A stretch of DNA of 64,000 nt from Trichocoleus sp. Lineage in GTDB: Bacteria > Cyanobacteriota > Cyanobacteriia > Elainellales > Elainellaceae. A program made the position numbers and the translations under genes. Positions 9,667 to 19,425 of the stretch are shown here, one piece after another. The stretch's first letter is position 1; the number at the start of each line of letters is the position of its first letter. The notes under the pieces were generated by a model that was not told the DNA's origin, searched no databases, and was given only the letters and a program-made list of their open reading frames with translations. The DNA is taken from assembly GCA_036702865.1 (NCBI GenBank), contig DATNQD010000027.1, forward strand, positions 186,001 through 250,000, written 5' to 3'.

Positions 9667-12432
9667 TCACTTTTCCGTCAATGTCCAAACACCATCTGCC
9701 CAAACCTCTTCTGTTGGGGGATGAGTGAGCCAGTATTGGCAGCGTTCGATGTGCATCTGGGCTGCTTTGTCCTGATAGCTAATGTCTTCTAAGATAGTGC
9801 CGAATGCCTGCATTGCTTTCGTAAATTTGCGGTTCAGATAATGGCTACGTCCCTGATGATAGAGATCGATCGCCTGCTTTTTCTCATCTGAAAGCGGCTC
9901 TGAGCGCAGCCCCACCAATTCATAAATGCTGACAGGCTTGTTTTTGCCTTTGACTCGGATGCAATCTAACTCACGGGCCCAGACGCGATCGGCGCAGGGT
10001 TGGTAAGTGCTATCGCTGATGATGATATCTGTCCCATATTGCTTGCTGGCGCTTTCGAGCCGCGATCCCAAATTCACGCCATCCCCGATCGCCGTAAACT
10101 CAATTCGGCGGCTAGAGCCAATGTTGCCGCTAATCACCACATCTGAATTTAAGCCAATGCCAATCTTAATCTTGCGGTTTGCTGGACGGTTCTCATTAAA
10201 GAGCGTTAGACGGTGACGCATCTCGATCGCACTCTGTACCGACATCCAAGCATGATCTTCCAGCGGCACGAGCGACCCAAACACAGCCATGATCGCATCG
10301 CCAATGTATTTATCTAGTGCGCCATCATACCTAAAGACGGCATCCACCATTGATTCAAAATATTCGTTGAGCATGGCAACAACTTCCTCTGCTTCCATGC
10401 TTTCAGTCAAGGTCGTGTAGCTGCGGATATCGGAGAACAAGACTGAAACTTCTTTGCGCTCGCCGCCCAGCTTAATCTCGCCGCTGAGGGCACGCTCAAC
10501 CAGTTCTTGACTCATATAGCGCGACATCGCTGTTTTGATGCGTTTCTCCTTGCTGATGTCTTCAATGACGACCAAGCCACCCGACACCTGCTGCCCGTCA
10601 TTTGCATCGGCGATCGTATTAATGGTGAGGTTGATGCTGTGTTCCTGTCCATCTTGAGCAAGCAGCGTTTGGTCAACATAATATTGCTGGCTGCTCTTTT
10701 CGTCAGTGGCATTCAGAACGCTATGAAACCACTTATGGAAATCAGCTTTGTCTACCTGAACTAAGTTAGTAACGGGTTGCCCTTCCAGCACCGACCCTTC
10801 TGCTAAGCCCAAGAGTTTTTTTGCTCGCTCATTTGCCGTAATGACATTGCCTTCTTTGTCTGTGGAGATGACGCCATTGGAGAGCGATCGAAGAATATCC
10901 CGCTGGGTTTGTTCTTGCTGCTTGACCGTAGCAAATAGCTTGGCATTCTGAAGAGCAACCCCTGCCTGGATGTTGAATGCCTTCATGAATTCCTGGTCGT
11001 TGCGGTTAAAACTGGCTCGCCAGCACTCAGGTGCTTCTGGGTAGGTTGCCGGATCGTAAGGGGTTTCAACCCCCTGCTTTTTCTTGTTGATGAGCTGCGT
11101 CACTGCAATGAGTTCGTCATCAGCATTGAACACAGGCATACAGAGCATGCTGCAAGTCCGATAGTCCGTGCGTTTGTCGGTTTCTTTAGATTTAGTAGAG
11201 TTGGGATGATCGTACAGGTCAAAAGGGATTAAGACAGGTTTTCCCGTCATGGCAACCTGCCCAGCAAAGCCTTCACCCATTGAGATCCTAACTTCCTGCA
11301 GTCGTCCTTCAATCGGCAGTTTCGTCCAAAGCTGATGCCGCTCTCGATCGATAAGCCAGAGGGTACTCCGGTCTGCCTGCATTAGTTCTTTTGCCTCATC
11401 CATGACCTTTTTCAGAGTTTCCTCCAGGTCGAGGCTGCTCTGGCTAAGCGCCGTGGTTGCCTTCATCAGTGCCGAGGCTGCCCGCTGCTGCTGTGTTGCC
11501 TTGTAGAACGATCGCGAGGATTCTAGAATGAGCCGAATTGAGGGAGCAAAATCCCAAAATAGCTGTTCGTCTTTGGTAGTGAAGCCTTCCAGATCAATTT
11601 TTTCGTCTAGGGATGCTTCCGGATTGTGGACTGGCTTGAGCTTGTTGATCAACTGCACAACAGCAACTAGATTGCCCCCCTCGGTTAACAGGGGCATTGT
11701 CAGCATGGTGTACGTGCGATAGCCATTTTTCTTGTCGAGTTCTTGAGCCGTTTTTGAGCGCGGATCTCGGTAGAAATCGTAGGGAATATTGATTGCCTGC
11801 TTTGAGGTGGCTACTTCTCCAGCAATCCCCACTGTTTTAGGAAGGCGCAACTCCAGATTGCTGCCGTTCTCATCTTTAGCCATGATCGACCAAAGTTCAT
11901 CTTTTTCGTCATCCAACAGAAAAATTGTCGATCGATCGGCATTGAGCAGTTCGCCTGTCTTCAGGGTGATGGAGAGCAGCATCTCCTTGAGGATGGCATC
12001 AAACCCTTTGGACTCCAGCACATTATCCAACAGGGAAAGGGTCTGGTTGACGACCTGCAACTTCTGTTCAACGTCTGAGACGACTCGCCTAAAGCTCTCT
12101 TGCGTTAGCGGTGCGAGGAAAGCCTCGAAAGCACCTTGGCTTCGGGTGAGTTCACTGTTGGAGCGGACAATTTGACCAGGTTGGGAATTTTCGCTGGTTA
12201 TATCAATCATGTTGAGCGGTGAACCATTGCCTGGCTCAAGCTTGCGAGTCGGCATGATCTCGGGTTCATCCACTTCATTGGGGATGGGCTCGATCGCCAA
12301 ATTCTCATCCTGAGCGACCAGGGGGGAGAAATCGTCAGGGGCAGGCTGGGGATGCAGATGCGACGATGGAGCGTTCATAAAGGCTTTAGGAAGGGAGCGT
12401 CCAGGTCTAAAAATAGCCGAAGGGTCTATCAT
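9667..12432 (-). CDS. Class III adenylate cyclase with two GAF domains and a PAS domain (CyaB1/CyaB2-like)
   Basis: This protein probably makes cAMP and senses cyclic nucleotide through its GAF domains. Order: about 125 disordered residues, GAF-A (about 145-310), GAF-B (about 330-505), PAS (about 515-630), class III cyclase (about 655-830) and a helical TPR-like tail. GAF-A ends with the NKFDE-type signature (INK ... FTTKDE); GAF-B has INK ... FNRNDQ. The cyclase core shows both metal Asp residues (LFSDIRSYTTL; YIGDAIMAVFG) and the transition-state Asn and Arg in GDGVNLGSRLE. Architecture matches Anabaena CyaB1/CyaB2. The start may instead be the ATG at 12378. Confidence 0.9.
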   Translation of the reverse strand: MIDPSAIFRPGRSLPKAFMNAPSSHLHPQPAPDDFSPLVAQDENLAIEPIPNEVDEPEIMPTRKLEPGNGSPLNMIDITSENSQPGQIVRSNSELTRSQGAFEAFLAPLTQESFRRVVSDVEQKLQVVNQTLSLLDNVLESKGFDAILKEMLLSITLKTGELLNADRSTIFLLDDEKDELWSIMAKDENGSNLELRLPKTVGIAGEVATSKQAINIPYDFYRDPRSKTAQELDKKNGYRTYTMLTMPLLTEGGNLVAVVQLINKLKPVHNPEASLDEKIDLEGFTTKDEQLFWDFAPSIRLILESSRSFYKATQQQRAASALMKATTALSQSSLDLEETLKKVMDEAKELMQADRSTLWLIDRERHQLWTKLPIEGRLQEVRISMGEGFAGQVAMTGKPVLIPFDLYDHPNSTKSKETDKRTDYRTCSMLCMPVFNADDELIAVTQLINKKKQGVETPYDPATYPEAPECWRASFNRNDQEFMKAFNIQAGVALQNAKLFATVKQQEQTQRDILRSLSNGVISTDKEGNVITANERAKKLLGLAEGSVLEGQPVTNLVQVDKADFHKWFHSVLNATDEKSSQQYYVDQTLLAQDGQEHSINLTINTIADANDGQQVSGGLVVIEDISKEKRIKTAMSRYMSQELVERALSGEIKLGGERKEVSVLFSDIRSYTTLTESMEAEEVVAMLNEYFESMVDAVFRYDGALDKYIGDAIMAVFGSLVPLEDHAWMSVQSAIEMRHRLTLFNENRPANRKIKIGIGLNSDVVISGNIGSSRRIEFTAIGDGVNLGSRLESASKQYGTDIIISDSTYQPCADRVWARELDCIRVKGKNKPVSIYELVGLRSEPLSDEKKQAIDLYHQGRSHYLNRKFTKAMQAFGTILEDISYQDKAAQMHIERCQYWLTHPPTEEVWADGVWTLTEK

Positions 12433-12817
12433 TCTCTACAGCGATCTTAATGACTCAGGCAGATGTCCCACTACGATCGCTATCTCCGTAGTTATCTGAG
12501 TTTCACTATATCTGCTGGTCAGGGGATTGCTAAGCAAGAAACGATACAATTCTTCGCAAAACTTTGATACAGAATTTAACCGCTACGGTCAGAGTTCCCC
12601 AAATTTCGTTAAAGGTAGCAGGAGTGACGGAGATAGGTTGGAACTTCTGAAAAGCAGATGCCTGCGATCGGTCGACCCAGAAATGGGATGAGATTTTCGC
12701 CAAACTTCGCCAAAAAAAAGACTGAACCTGGTGCAGTTCAGTCCTAATTCTCTATTGTTTTACTTGAGAGAGGAATTTAAAAAGTCATTGATTGAGTGAA
12801 TTGAAAAGGCAAAAGTT
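12433..12817. other. Intergenic region between the cyclase and csbD-like genes
   Basis: These 385 bases lie upstream of the cyclase gene and downstream of the csbD-like gene, both on the minus strand. They contain the terminator of the csbD-like gene (12712-12743). No reading frame of interest was seen. The cyclase promoter should lie in 12433-12700, but no clear -35/-10 pair stands out. Confidence 0.6.
12712..12743 (-). terminator. Rho-independent terminator of the csbD-like gene
   Basis: GACTGAAC (12720-12727) and GTTCAGTC (12736-12743) form a perfect 8-base-pair stem with an 8-base loop. On the minus strand the stem is followed by eight T residues (the A tract at 12712-12719). This is a textbook terminator placed about 75 bases downstream of the gene's stop codon. 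Confidence 0.9.
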
Positions 12818-13000
12818 TTAGTCAATTGCTCGCTTCACTTCGTCTTTCACATCTTCAGCAGTATTTCGAACCTTTGCTTCACCCTGCTTCGCTTGACCTG
12901 CTGCCTCATGTTTTGGGTCGCCTGTGGCATCACCAAATGCTTCTTGAACTTTGCCTTCAACGTTTTTCGCAGCTGCTTTAATTCTGTCTTCAGTACTCAT
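12818..13000 (-). CDS. CsbD family stress-associated small protein
   Basis: A 60-residue, highly charged, Cys-free protein with the CsbD pattern: IKAAAKNVEGKVQEAFGDAT, then GDPKHEAAGQAKQGEAKVR. CsbD-like proteins are stress-induced in many bacteria (sigma-B dependent in Bacillus); their molecular function is unknown and they are probably largely unfolded. It sits alone with its own terminator, divergent from htpG across 416 bases. Both neighbours being stress-linked is suggestive, but I see no shared operator. Confidence 0.9.
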   Translation of the reverse strand: MSTEDRIKAAAKNVEGKVQEAFGDATGDPKHEAAGQAKQGEAKVRNTAEDVKDEVKRAID

Positions 13001-13416
13001 GGTTTGTTATCTCTAAAGGTTTTTAATCTCGAACAACTTAACGATATCAATTCGCTCTTTTTTAACCATCTATCAGAGGAATGATCGTTGATCCCCGGAG
13101 AATCTCGAGAGTAATTGTTAGCACAGAATCAAATTTGAGTCGCAAATCAAGAGTATTAGAAAGTTAATAAATGCTTGCTAAAAACAACGATTAAAAGAGA
13201 AAACTTGGTCAATTAGGCGACAATTAGGCGAGCAGAAGCAAAATTTTGGTCAATGGCGTTGTTCTGCCACTCCAAACCGCCCCGATTTTTTGCAGCGCCG
13301 CTCGAGGTAGGGAGATCCGTAATTCTAGAAGGGGGGTCTACCCGAATGATTAGAATGAAGACGATCGCTTACTTTATTTAGAAAGACTAGAAATATACCC
13401 TGCGGAATATCAATCT
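13001..13416. other. Divergent intergenic region csbD-like / htpG
   Basis: This 416-base A/T-rich spacer should carry the promoters of two stress-type genes. It contains a perfect tandem duplication of CAATTAGGCGA (13210-13220 and 13221-13231). I found no CIRCE element in front of htpG. No gene is visible. Confidence 0.6.
13210..13231. repeat. Tandem duplication of CAATTAGGCGA
   Basis: Two perfect, directly adjacent 11-base copies in the divergent promoter region of the csbD-like gene and htpG, about 185 bases before the htpG start. It may be a slippage product or a pair of binding sites. Confidence 0.85.
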
Positions 13417-15411
13417 ATGGCAACTATCCTCGAACAGGGCAATATCAGCATCCATACTGAGAATATTTTCCCGATCATCAAGAAATGGCTCTACTCCGAC
13501 CACGAAATTTTCTTAAGAGAGCTTATTTCTAACGCAGTGGATGCAATTCAGAAGCTGCGAATGGTATCTCGCTCTGGAGAATATTCAGGGGAAATGGGAG
13601 AACCTGAAATTACGATCGCTCTAGATAAAGAGAAAAAAACGCTCTCGATCTCGGATACGGGCATCGGCATGACGGCGGACGAGGTCAAGAAATATATTAA
13701 TCAGGTCGCCTTTTCCAGCGCTGAGGAGTTTGTCGAGAAGTACAAAAACAGCAGTGATCAGTCAATTATTGGTCACTTTGGTTTGGGCTTCTACTCGTCT
13801 TTCATGGTTGCCTCGCAGGTCGAGATTGATACCCTCTCCTACAAAGAAGGCGCACAGGCAGTTCACTGGTCTTGTGATGGCTCCACCCAATTTGAACTGA
13901 GTGACTCCGATCGCACGGCTCAGGGCACAACAATTACGTTGACCTTGATGGACGAGGAGCAAGAATATCTGGAGCCATACCGGATCAAGCAGTTGGTGAA
14001 GACCTACTGTGACTTCATGCCCTTCCCGATCAAGCTCGACGGAGAGCAAATCAACCGGCAAAAAGCACCCTGGAAAGAGTCGCCTAATAGCCTGACGCAA
14101 GAAGATTACCTGGAGTTCTATCGCTACCTGTACCCATTTCAGGAAGAGCCGCTGCTGTGGGTGCACTTAAATACGGACTATCCCTTTGTCGTCAATGGCA
14201 TTCTCTATTTTCCGAAGCTGAAGCCAGATGTTGATGTCACGAAAGGGCAGATTAAGCTGTTCTGCAATCAAGTATTTGTGAGCGACAACTGCGAAGAGGT
14301 GATCCCCCGATTCCTGCTGCCGCTGCGAGGAGTGATTGACAGCACTGATATTCCGCTCAACGTTTCGCGCAGCTTCTTACAAAACGATCGCACGGTTCGC
14401 AAGATCGCTGACTACATCGCTAAGAAAGTAGGCGACCGACTCAAAGAACTCTATCGGGACGATCGCGCTCAATATATCCGCTGCTGGCAAGACCTGGGCA
14501 CGTTCGTCAAGTTTGGCTCGATGAACGATGAAAAGTTCAAAAAACAGGTTGAGGACATTCTGATCTTCCGCACAACTCATCATGTGACTGGAGATCAGGG
14601 ATCAGATGAGGCGGCTCCAGCAGTTCAGGTACAGTCGGAAGCAGGGGATATTTGGCAAGATGTGACTCCATCCTCGGCACCCACGCCCGACATGCTTGAT
14701 GGCAAGGCTTACACAACGCTGAAGGAATATCTGGAGCGCAACCAGTCTCGCCACGAAAATCGGGTTTATTACTGTACAGACGCAGCTTCTCAGGCAACCT
14801 ACGTTGAACTGCACAAGAGTCAGGGCTTGGAAGTGCTGTTTATGGATTCTTTCATCGACAGCCACTTTATCAGTTTCCTGGAGCGGGAACACCCTGAAGT
14901 CAAGTTCTCTCGCGTTGATTCTGACCTGGATGAAACCCTGATCGATAAGGACAAGTCCAGCGAGATTGTTGATCCCACTACAAACAAAACACGGAGCGAA
15001 CAGGTTAAAGAGCTATTTGAGAAAGCACTCAATAAGCCAAATTTGACCATTCGGACAGAAGCACTGAAGTCTGAAAATGCGGAAGCTGCTCCTCCGGCAA
15101 TGGTACTGTTGCCTGAAGCCCTGCGCCGTTTGCGCGAAATGAATGCCCTCTTGACGCAACAAACGATGGAGTTCCCCGAAGAACATACTCTGCTCGTCAA
15201 TACGGCACATCCGCTGATTCAAAACCTGCTTACGATTAATCAGGGCAACATCATCACTGAAGGTGATTCTCCCTCTGCTCAGCTCTCGAACCTGATTTGT
15301 CAGCACGTCTATGATCTTGCACTGATGGCACAGAAAGGTTTTGATGCAGACGGGATGAAGTCGTTTGTGGAGCGATCGAACCAGGTGCTAACGCGGCTAA
15401 CGCAGAAGTAA
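13417..15411 (+). CDS. htpG: Chaperone HtpG (Hsp90)
   Basis: The bacterial Hsp90 is an ATP-driven dimeric chaperone of the cytoplasm. The 664-residue protein starts LEQGNISIHTENIFPIIKKW and then shows the GHKL ATPase motifs: ELISNAVDAIQKL with the catalytic Glu and Asn, ISDTGIGMT, and GHFGLGFYSSFMVA. The middle domain carries PLRGVIDSTDIPLNVSR with the conserved Arg. The C-terminal dimerisation domain ends near EHTLLVNTAHPLIQNLLTI. Length is within the cyanobacterial range. It is monocistronic. Confidence 0.98.
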   Translation: MATILEQGNISIHTENIFPIIKKWLYSDHEIFLRELISNAVDAIQKLRMVSRSGEYSGEMGEPEITIALDKEKKTLSISDTGIGMTADEVKKYINQVAFSSAEEFVEKYKNSSDQSIIGHFGLGFYSSFMVASQVEIDTLSYKEGAQAVHWSCDGSTQFELSDSDRTAQGTTITLTLMDEEQEYLEPYRIKQLVKTYCDFMPFPIKLDGEQINRQKAPWKESPNSLTQEDYLEFYRYLYPFQEEPLLWVHLNTDYPFVVNGILYFPKLKPDVDVTKGQIKLFCNQVFVSDNCEEVIPRFLLPLRGVIDSTDIPLNVSRSFLQNDRTVRKIADYIAKKVGDRLKELYRDDRAQYIRCWQDLGTFVKFGSMNDEKFKKQVEDILIFRTTHHVTGDQGSDEAAPAVQVQSEAGDIWQDVTPSSAPTPDMLDGKAYTTLKEYLERNQSRHENRVYYCTDAASQATYVELHKSQGLEVLFMDSFIDSHFISFLEREHPEVKFSRVDSDLDETLIDKDKSSEIVDPTTNKTRSEQVKELFEKALNKPNLTIRTEALKSENAEAAPPAMVLLPEALRRLREMNALLTQQTMEFPEEHTLLVNTAHPLIQNLLTINQGNIITEGDSPSAQLSNLICQHVYDLALMAQKGFDADGMKSFVERSNQVLTRLTQK

Positions 15412-15503
15412 AAGAAACATGAGAGGGGAGACAGGGAGATAAAGCGCTTCTGATCCCCCTCCATCAAGTTCCTGAATCCTCTGCTCTAACTCGTTATGGC
15501 TCC

Positions 15504-16451
15504 TTACGAATACGATCGCGTTACCTCATCCAGTTGATCTTGATCAGCTTGCTCCATTGCCCAGTGCAGTGCGCCTGCATTTTGGCGAACCTGATCAGCA
15601 GTTTTTGCGCCAGGGATGGGGATGACGTTGCCTTGGGCTATCAGCCAGTTAAGGGCAACCTGGGCGGGAGTGCGATCGTATTTTTCGCCGATTTGTTGTA
15701 GTGCCGTGATGACGGGCGCGAGTTTTTCTAAGCCACTTTTACTAAACTGAGGACTGAGGCGACGTGCGCCTGTGGGTGTCGTGTAGTTTTCAGCGGTATA
15801 TTTTCCAGTCACTAAACCCTGAGCGAGGGGGCTATAGGCAAGGATTGTGATGCCCAACTCACGCGCAGCACTCATAACCCCATTCTTCTCAATTTGGCGT
15901 GCTAACAACGAATATTGCATTTGGTTCACTGCTAGCGGCACACCCTGCTTGTCTAGCAGCTCATAAGCATGACGCATCTGGTCTGCCGAGTAGTTGCTGA
16001 CGCCGATCGCTTTAATTCTGCCTTGTTTTACCTCTTCTGCCAGGGCATGCATTAGCGTCGTTTGACCCATTAAAAAATCGAAAGACCAATGAACCTGGTA
16101 GAGATCAATGCTGGCAACTCGGAGTCGTTTGAGGCTGGCAGTTAGTGCATCTGAAACCGCATTGGCAGTAAACCGCCAGGGTAGGGGAAAGTATTTTGTG
16201 GCAATGTAAACAGGTTGGTCAATTTCTTGCTTGAACTGTCCAATGAGCTTCTCAGACTCCCCTAACCCATAGATCTCTGCTGTATCAAAGAAATTGACGC
16301 CAACTTCGATCGCCGTTTTAAAGGCATCGCGTAGGGTATTGGCGTCGTAATCTTTACCATAAGACCAAAACAGGCTGTCACCCCAAGCCCAAGTCCCAAT
16401 TCCAAGTGGTTGAACAGTTACGCCACTAGAGCCAAGTGAGATCGGATTCAT
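15504..16451 (-). CDS. Aldo/keto reductase
   Basis: An NADPH-dependent oxidoreductase of the aldo/keto reductase superfamily, 315 residues, TIM-barrel fold. The catalytic tetrad is visible: Asp and Tyr in FDTAEIYGLGESE, Lys in YIATKYFPLP and His in LYQVHWSF. The family blocks GRIKAIGVSNYSADQM, NQMQYSLLAR and VIPIPGAKTADQV follow. It resembles the YajO/pyridoxal-reductase-like branch seen in plants and cyanobacteria; the substrate cannot be inferred. It lies between convergent htpG and the co-directional sppA, with no sign of an operon. Confidence 0.92.
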   Translation of the reverse strand: MNPISLGSSGVTVQPLGIGTWAWGDSLFWSYGKDYDANTLRDAFKTAIEVGVNFFDTAEIYGLGESEKLIGQFKQEIDQPVYIATKYFPLPWRFTANAVSDALTASLKRLRVASIDLYQVHWSFDFLMGQTTLMHALAEEVKQGRIKAIGVSNYSADQMRHAYELLDKQGVPLAVNQMQYSLLARQIEKNGVMSAARELGITILAYSPLAQGLVTGKYTAENYTTPTGARRLSPQFSKSGLEKLAPVITALQQIGEKYDRTPAQVALNWLIAQGNVIPIPGAKTADQVRQNAGALHWAMEQADQDQLDEVTRSYS

Positions 16452-16559
16452 AACGCCTTACTTTAACAAAACTTCACATTTGTTTCAGTGTAGCTTGGGG
16501 TTAGAGAACAGAAATGAGTAGTAGGGAGTAGGTGTGGCAGGGTGTGATGATTTACTACC

Positions 16560-18368
16560 TCACTTAATCCTTGGATTAAACGGTAGTCTGCTGTAGAGTC
16601 CCAGTGGATCATTCATTGATCGCAGGGTTTCCCAATCTTCGCGGAACTGTTGAAGTTCTTGAGTCAGAGGATCGATCGCAATTGTGGTCTGGGGTAAGTA
16701 TTGACTGAAGAACCGGGAGAACAGGCGCTCCTCTAAGGATCGGGCTTTGGGATATTCTTCAAGTTGCCATTTTTCGCCTAAGTTTGCAGCTTTTGCAGCA
16801 GCCTGAATTGCGTCTTCTAAACCGCCCATTTCATCGACTAGCCCAATTTTTTTTGCTTCAATGCCAGACCAAACACGTCCCTGGGCAATTTCAGCGACCC
16901 GTGGCTTAGGAATCGATCGAGAGGTTGAAACGAGTGAAAGAAAGCGATCGTAAATGCGATTGACGCTGCCCTGAAGGATTGTCAATTCTTGCGGATTTTT
17001 GGGACGAGAAAGGGTGTCAATATCTGCTAACCGTCCAGTTTTGACTGTATCCCAGGTAATGCCATTGGTACTGGCAATCTTTTGGAAGTTGGGAAGCAAG
17101 CCAAACACGCCGATCGAACCTGTGATTGTGGTGGGGGAGGCAAAAATTCGACTGGCATTGGCTGAAATCTGATATCCACCGGATGCTGCATAGCTGCCCA
17201 TCGAAACGACAATGGGCTTTTCCTTCTTGGTCAGCAACACTTCTCGGGCAATGAGATCAGAAGCGGTTGCGCTTCCCCCCGGACTGTTTACCCGCAGCAC
17301 GACTGCCTTAATGTCGTCATCCTGACGCAAATTCTTAAGCAACCCTGCCAGCGAATCGCCCCCGATTGAGCCGCCCCCACCCCGACCACTGACAATGCTA
17401 CCTTCTGCATAGACTACGGCAATTCGTTCGCCCGATTGCTTTTCTCTCGCATCTACAATTTCAGCATAATCATCGGCGCTGATTTGCCGGAATGAATCGT
17501 CTGATTCGTCTGATTCGCCTGCTACCTTTTTGAGTTCTGCGGTCACTTCATCTTCATAAGCAAGCTTATCGACCAGTTTGGCGGCTTGGGCTTGTTCTGG
17601 AAGCAGAATCCCTTTGGTATCGGCGATCGTTTGAAGCTGCGACGGTGTCACATTGCGGCTTTTGGCAACGGTCGTGAGAAACTCGCTCCAAATGTCTTTG
17701 AGGAGGGCTTGTGTTTCTTGCTGGCTTTCTGGGCTGCGGCTACTGCGTGTGAAAGGTTCAACCGCAGATTTATATTTTCCGGCACGAATTGGCTGCACTC
17801 CAATTCCATATTTTTGCAGTGCACCAGTAAAGAAGGTTGTTTCAGAGCTTAAGCCGTTCATTTCTAGCTGTCCTGTGGGGTTCAGCAGAATGGTGTTGGC
17901 GATCGAAGTCAGATAATAATCTCGTTCTGACCAGCCCGTAGTGTCATAAGCAAAAATCGGCTTGCCGCTATCCCGAAACTTTTGAAGTGCCTGTCGAACT
18001 TCTCGCAAAGTAGCATAGCCCGAGCTAAGCCCAGCCGCGCCCAGATTGCCATGCAGATATAGCCCTGCAATCCGATCATCTGTTGCACCCTGCTCAAGTG
18101 CATGGAGTACTGCTCGAAGGGTGATCGATCGAGTGGGGGAGTTTCCAGAAATTGCTTCAGTGATAACATCACCGCTCTCAGTCCGACCATCAGTAATTGG
18201 TTCAGATAGGTCAATCGTGAGCAGCGAACCTTTCTCCACCTGAGGTGCGGAATCTCGCGATAAAAACGCCAGCGCAAAAATTAGCGTTGTCAGCCCGGCG
18301 ATGCTGAGCGTGGTAAATAGAAAAAGACCAACGACGGTGGCAAGTGCCTGTTTGAGAAAATTCCGCAT
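16560..18368 (-). CDS. sppA: Signal peptide peptidase SppA (protease IV), 67 kDa type
   Basis: SppA degrades cleaved signal peptides and membrane fragments; in cyanobacteria it is linked to light acclimation. The ATG at 18368 ([20 protein letters not shown]) gives an N-terminal membrane anchor. An upstream start at 18410 only adds an unlikely leader. Two S49 domains follow. The N-terminal half supplies the catalytic Lys in [15 protein letters not shown] and the C-terminal half the catalytic Ser in [13 protein letters not shown]. The protein is about 602 residues, the long-form size. It is single, with an ordinary context. Confidence 0.95.
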   Translation of the reverse strand: MRNFLKQALATVVGLFLFTTLSIAGLTTLIFALAFLSRDSAPQVEKGSLLTIDLSEPITDGRTESGDVITEAISGNSPTRSITLRAVLHALEQGATDDRIAGLYLHGNLGAAGLSSGYATLREVRQALQKFRDSGKPIFAYDTTGWSERDYYLTSIANTILLNPTGQLEMNGLSSETTFFTGALQKYGIGVQPIRAGKYKSAVEPFTRSSRSPESQQETQALLKDIWSEFLTTVAKSRNVTPSQLQTIADTKGILLPEQAQAAKLVDKLAYEDEVTAELKKVAGESDESDDSFRQISADDYAEIVDAREKQSGERIAVVYAEGSIVSGRGGGGSIGGDSLAGLLKNLRQDDDIKAVVLRVNSPGGSATASDLIAREVLLTKKEKPIVVSMGSYAASGGYQISANASRIFASPTTITGSIGVFGLLPNFQKIASTNGITWDTVKTGRLADIDTLSRPKNPQELTILQGSVNRIYDRFLSLVSTSRSIPKPRVAEIAQGRVWSGIEAKKIGLVDEMGGLEDAIQAAAKAANLGEKWQLEEYPKARSLEERLFSRFFSQYLPQTTIAIDPLTQELQQFREDWETLRSMNDPLGLYSRLPFNPRIK

Positions 18369-18556
18369 TGAATTGGGGGTGAAGATAAGGGGGTGGAGCA
18401 GGCAGAACAATGGGGCGGCTCTAAAACTCTAAGGGGTTGATGAGATAACCATCTTGTCTAGCACTACATCTTTCCTTATCTTGCCCGTAGTCTGAAGCGA
18501 TCGTCTACATTACCCACAACAAGCGCTCAAATCCTTCAGGCAACTCAACTGAAGAT

Positions 18557-18880
18557 TTATGGCATTTTTTCAAGCTCTGCCTTCATCCGTTCCAGAGTCA
18601 CATTCATCTGGTCAAACATTTGTTGAGGGGTTACCCCAAATTGGTTGAGTTGGGTTCGCAATTGTTCGACCGTCATTTGTGCCATAAAATCTTCAGAAAG
18701 TTCAAACCGCTTCATAAAAATACGATAGCGATCCATCATTTCTTCCATTTTCTCAATAAAGATTTTTTTACCCTCTCGATCGAACTTGCCATAGTCTGAG
18801 CCTATGTGCATCAGAGACTGGTAATCCTCAAAGAGTTGTCTGGCTTCCTGCTGAACAATTTCAGAATCAAAGAATCCCAT
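18557..18880 (-). CDS. DUF1825 family protein
   Basis: A 107-residue, strongly helical, acidic protein conserved across cyanobacteria with no known function. The start GFFDSEIVQQEARQLFEDYQ is the family signature, followed by a Met-rich helical region (KMEEMMDRYRIFMKRFELS) and FGVTPQQMFDQMNVTLERM. There is no signal peptide or membrane segment. It is a single gene with its own intergenic regions on both sides. Confidence 0.9.
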   Translation of the reverse strand: MGFFDSEIVQQEARQLFEDYQSLMHIGSDYGKFDREGKKIFIEKMEEMMDRYRIFMKRFELSEDFMAQMTVEQLRTQLNQFGVTPQQMFDQMNVTLERMKAELEKMP

Positions 18881-19153
18881 TGCTATCTTCTTACCTTAAT
18901 CGCTTTCTAAATCTGGCATGAATCGATCGCCCAATAACTCTATCTTTCCAGACCAGTTTTCTGACTCCAGAGCACCTGAGCACTTCAATTTAGTCCTATT
19001 TTAGTGGAGGTTGCTGAACGAGCAGAGATCGGATCTCTCTACCTGCAAGTAGGGGAAGATTGAAGCATGGAACGCAAAAACACAAAAATGGAGGAACAAA
19101 AGCTGTCCCCCCAAAATGTTAAGAAACTGGATTAAGAAACTAGAGGATTGAAA

Positions 19154-19297
19154 TTACATTAAACCGAGTTGAGAGAGAATTCCCTGACCGGTCAGAAGCT
19201 CGGTTGCAAGACCAATGACGAAACCCAGCATTGCCAAACGACCATTCCAGGTTTCTGCGAATTGAGTAAAACCGAACTTGGACTGTTGACTTTCCAT
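19154..19297 (-). CDS. hli: High-light-inducible protein (small CAB-like, one-helix)
   Basis: A 47-residue thylakoid protein that binds chlorophyll and carotenoid and protects photosystem assembly under high light. Residues 15-35 hold the chlorophyll-binding helix ETWNGRLAMLGFVIGLATEL with the Glu, Asn and Arg ligands of the ExxNGRxAM motif. It ends TGQGILSQLGLM. A GAGG precedes the ATG at 19297 by about 11 bases. The size and motif are decisive. HliA, HliB, HliC and HliD cannot be told apart here. It stands alone. Confidence 0.95.
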   Translation of the reverse strand: MESQQSKFGFTQFAETWNGRLAMLGFVIGLATELLTGQGILSQLGLM

Positions 19298-19425
19298 GGC
19301 TGCTTAGACCTCGTTTAGAATCAACCTTGTGTAAATAAAATTAACATAACTTCAAGAAAATCCGCAACAATAGTTCATAAATTTGCTTCGATCGCCTCTT
19401 CCTTCGGCAAGAACCTTACCCTTAT

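Noticed and set aside
15412-15480. GAGGGGA/TCCCCCTC inverted arms after htpG
   Set aside because: The stem needs a bulge and a long loop and no T tract follows, so it is not reported as a terminator.
19067-19135. 22-codon Lys-rich frame near the hli gene
   Set aside because: Too short, Lys/Gln-rich by composition, and no ribosome-binding site.
19298-19425. Possible HLR1 (RpaB) element upstream of the hli gene
   Set aside because: One TTTACA-like half is present on the minus strand, but the second half at the required spacing is not recognisable.
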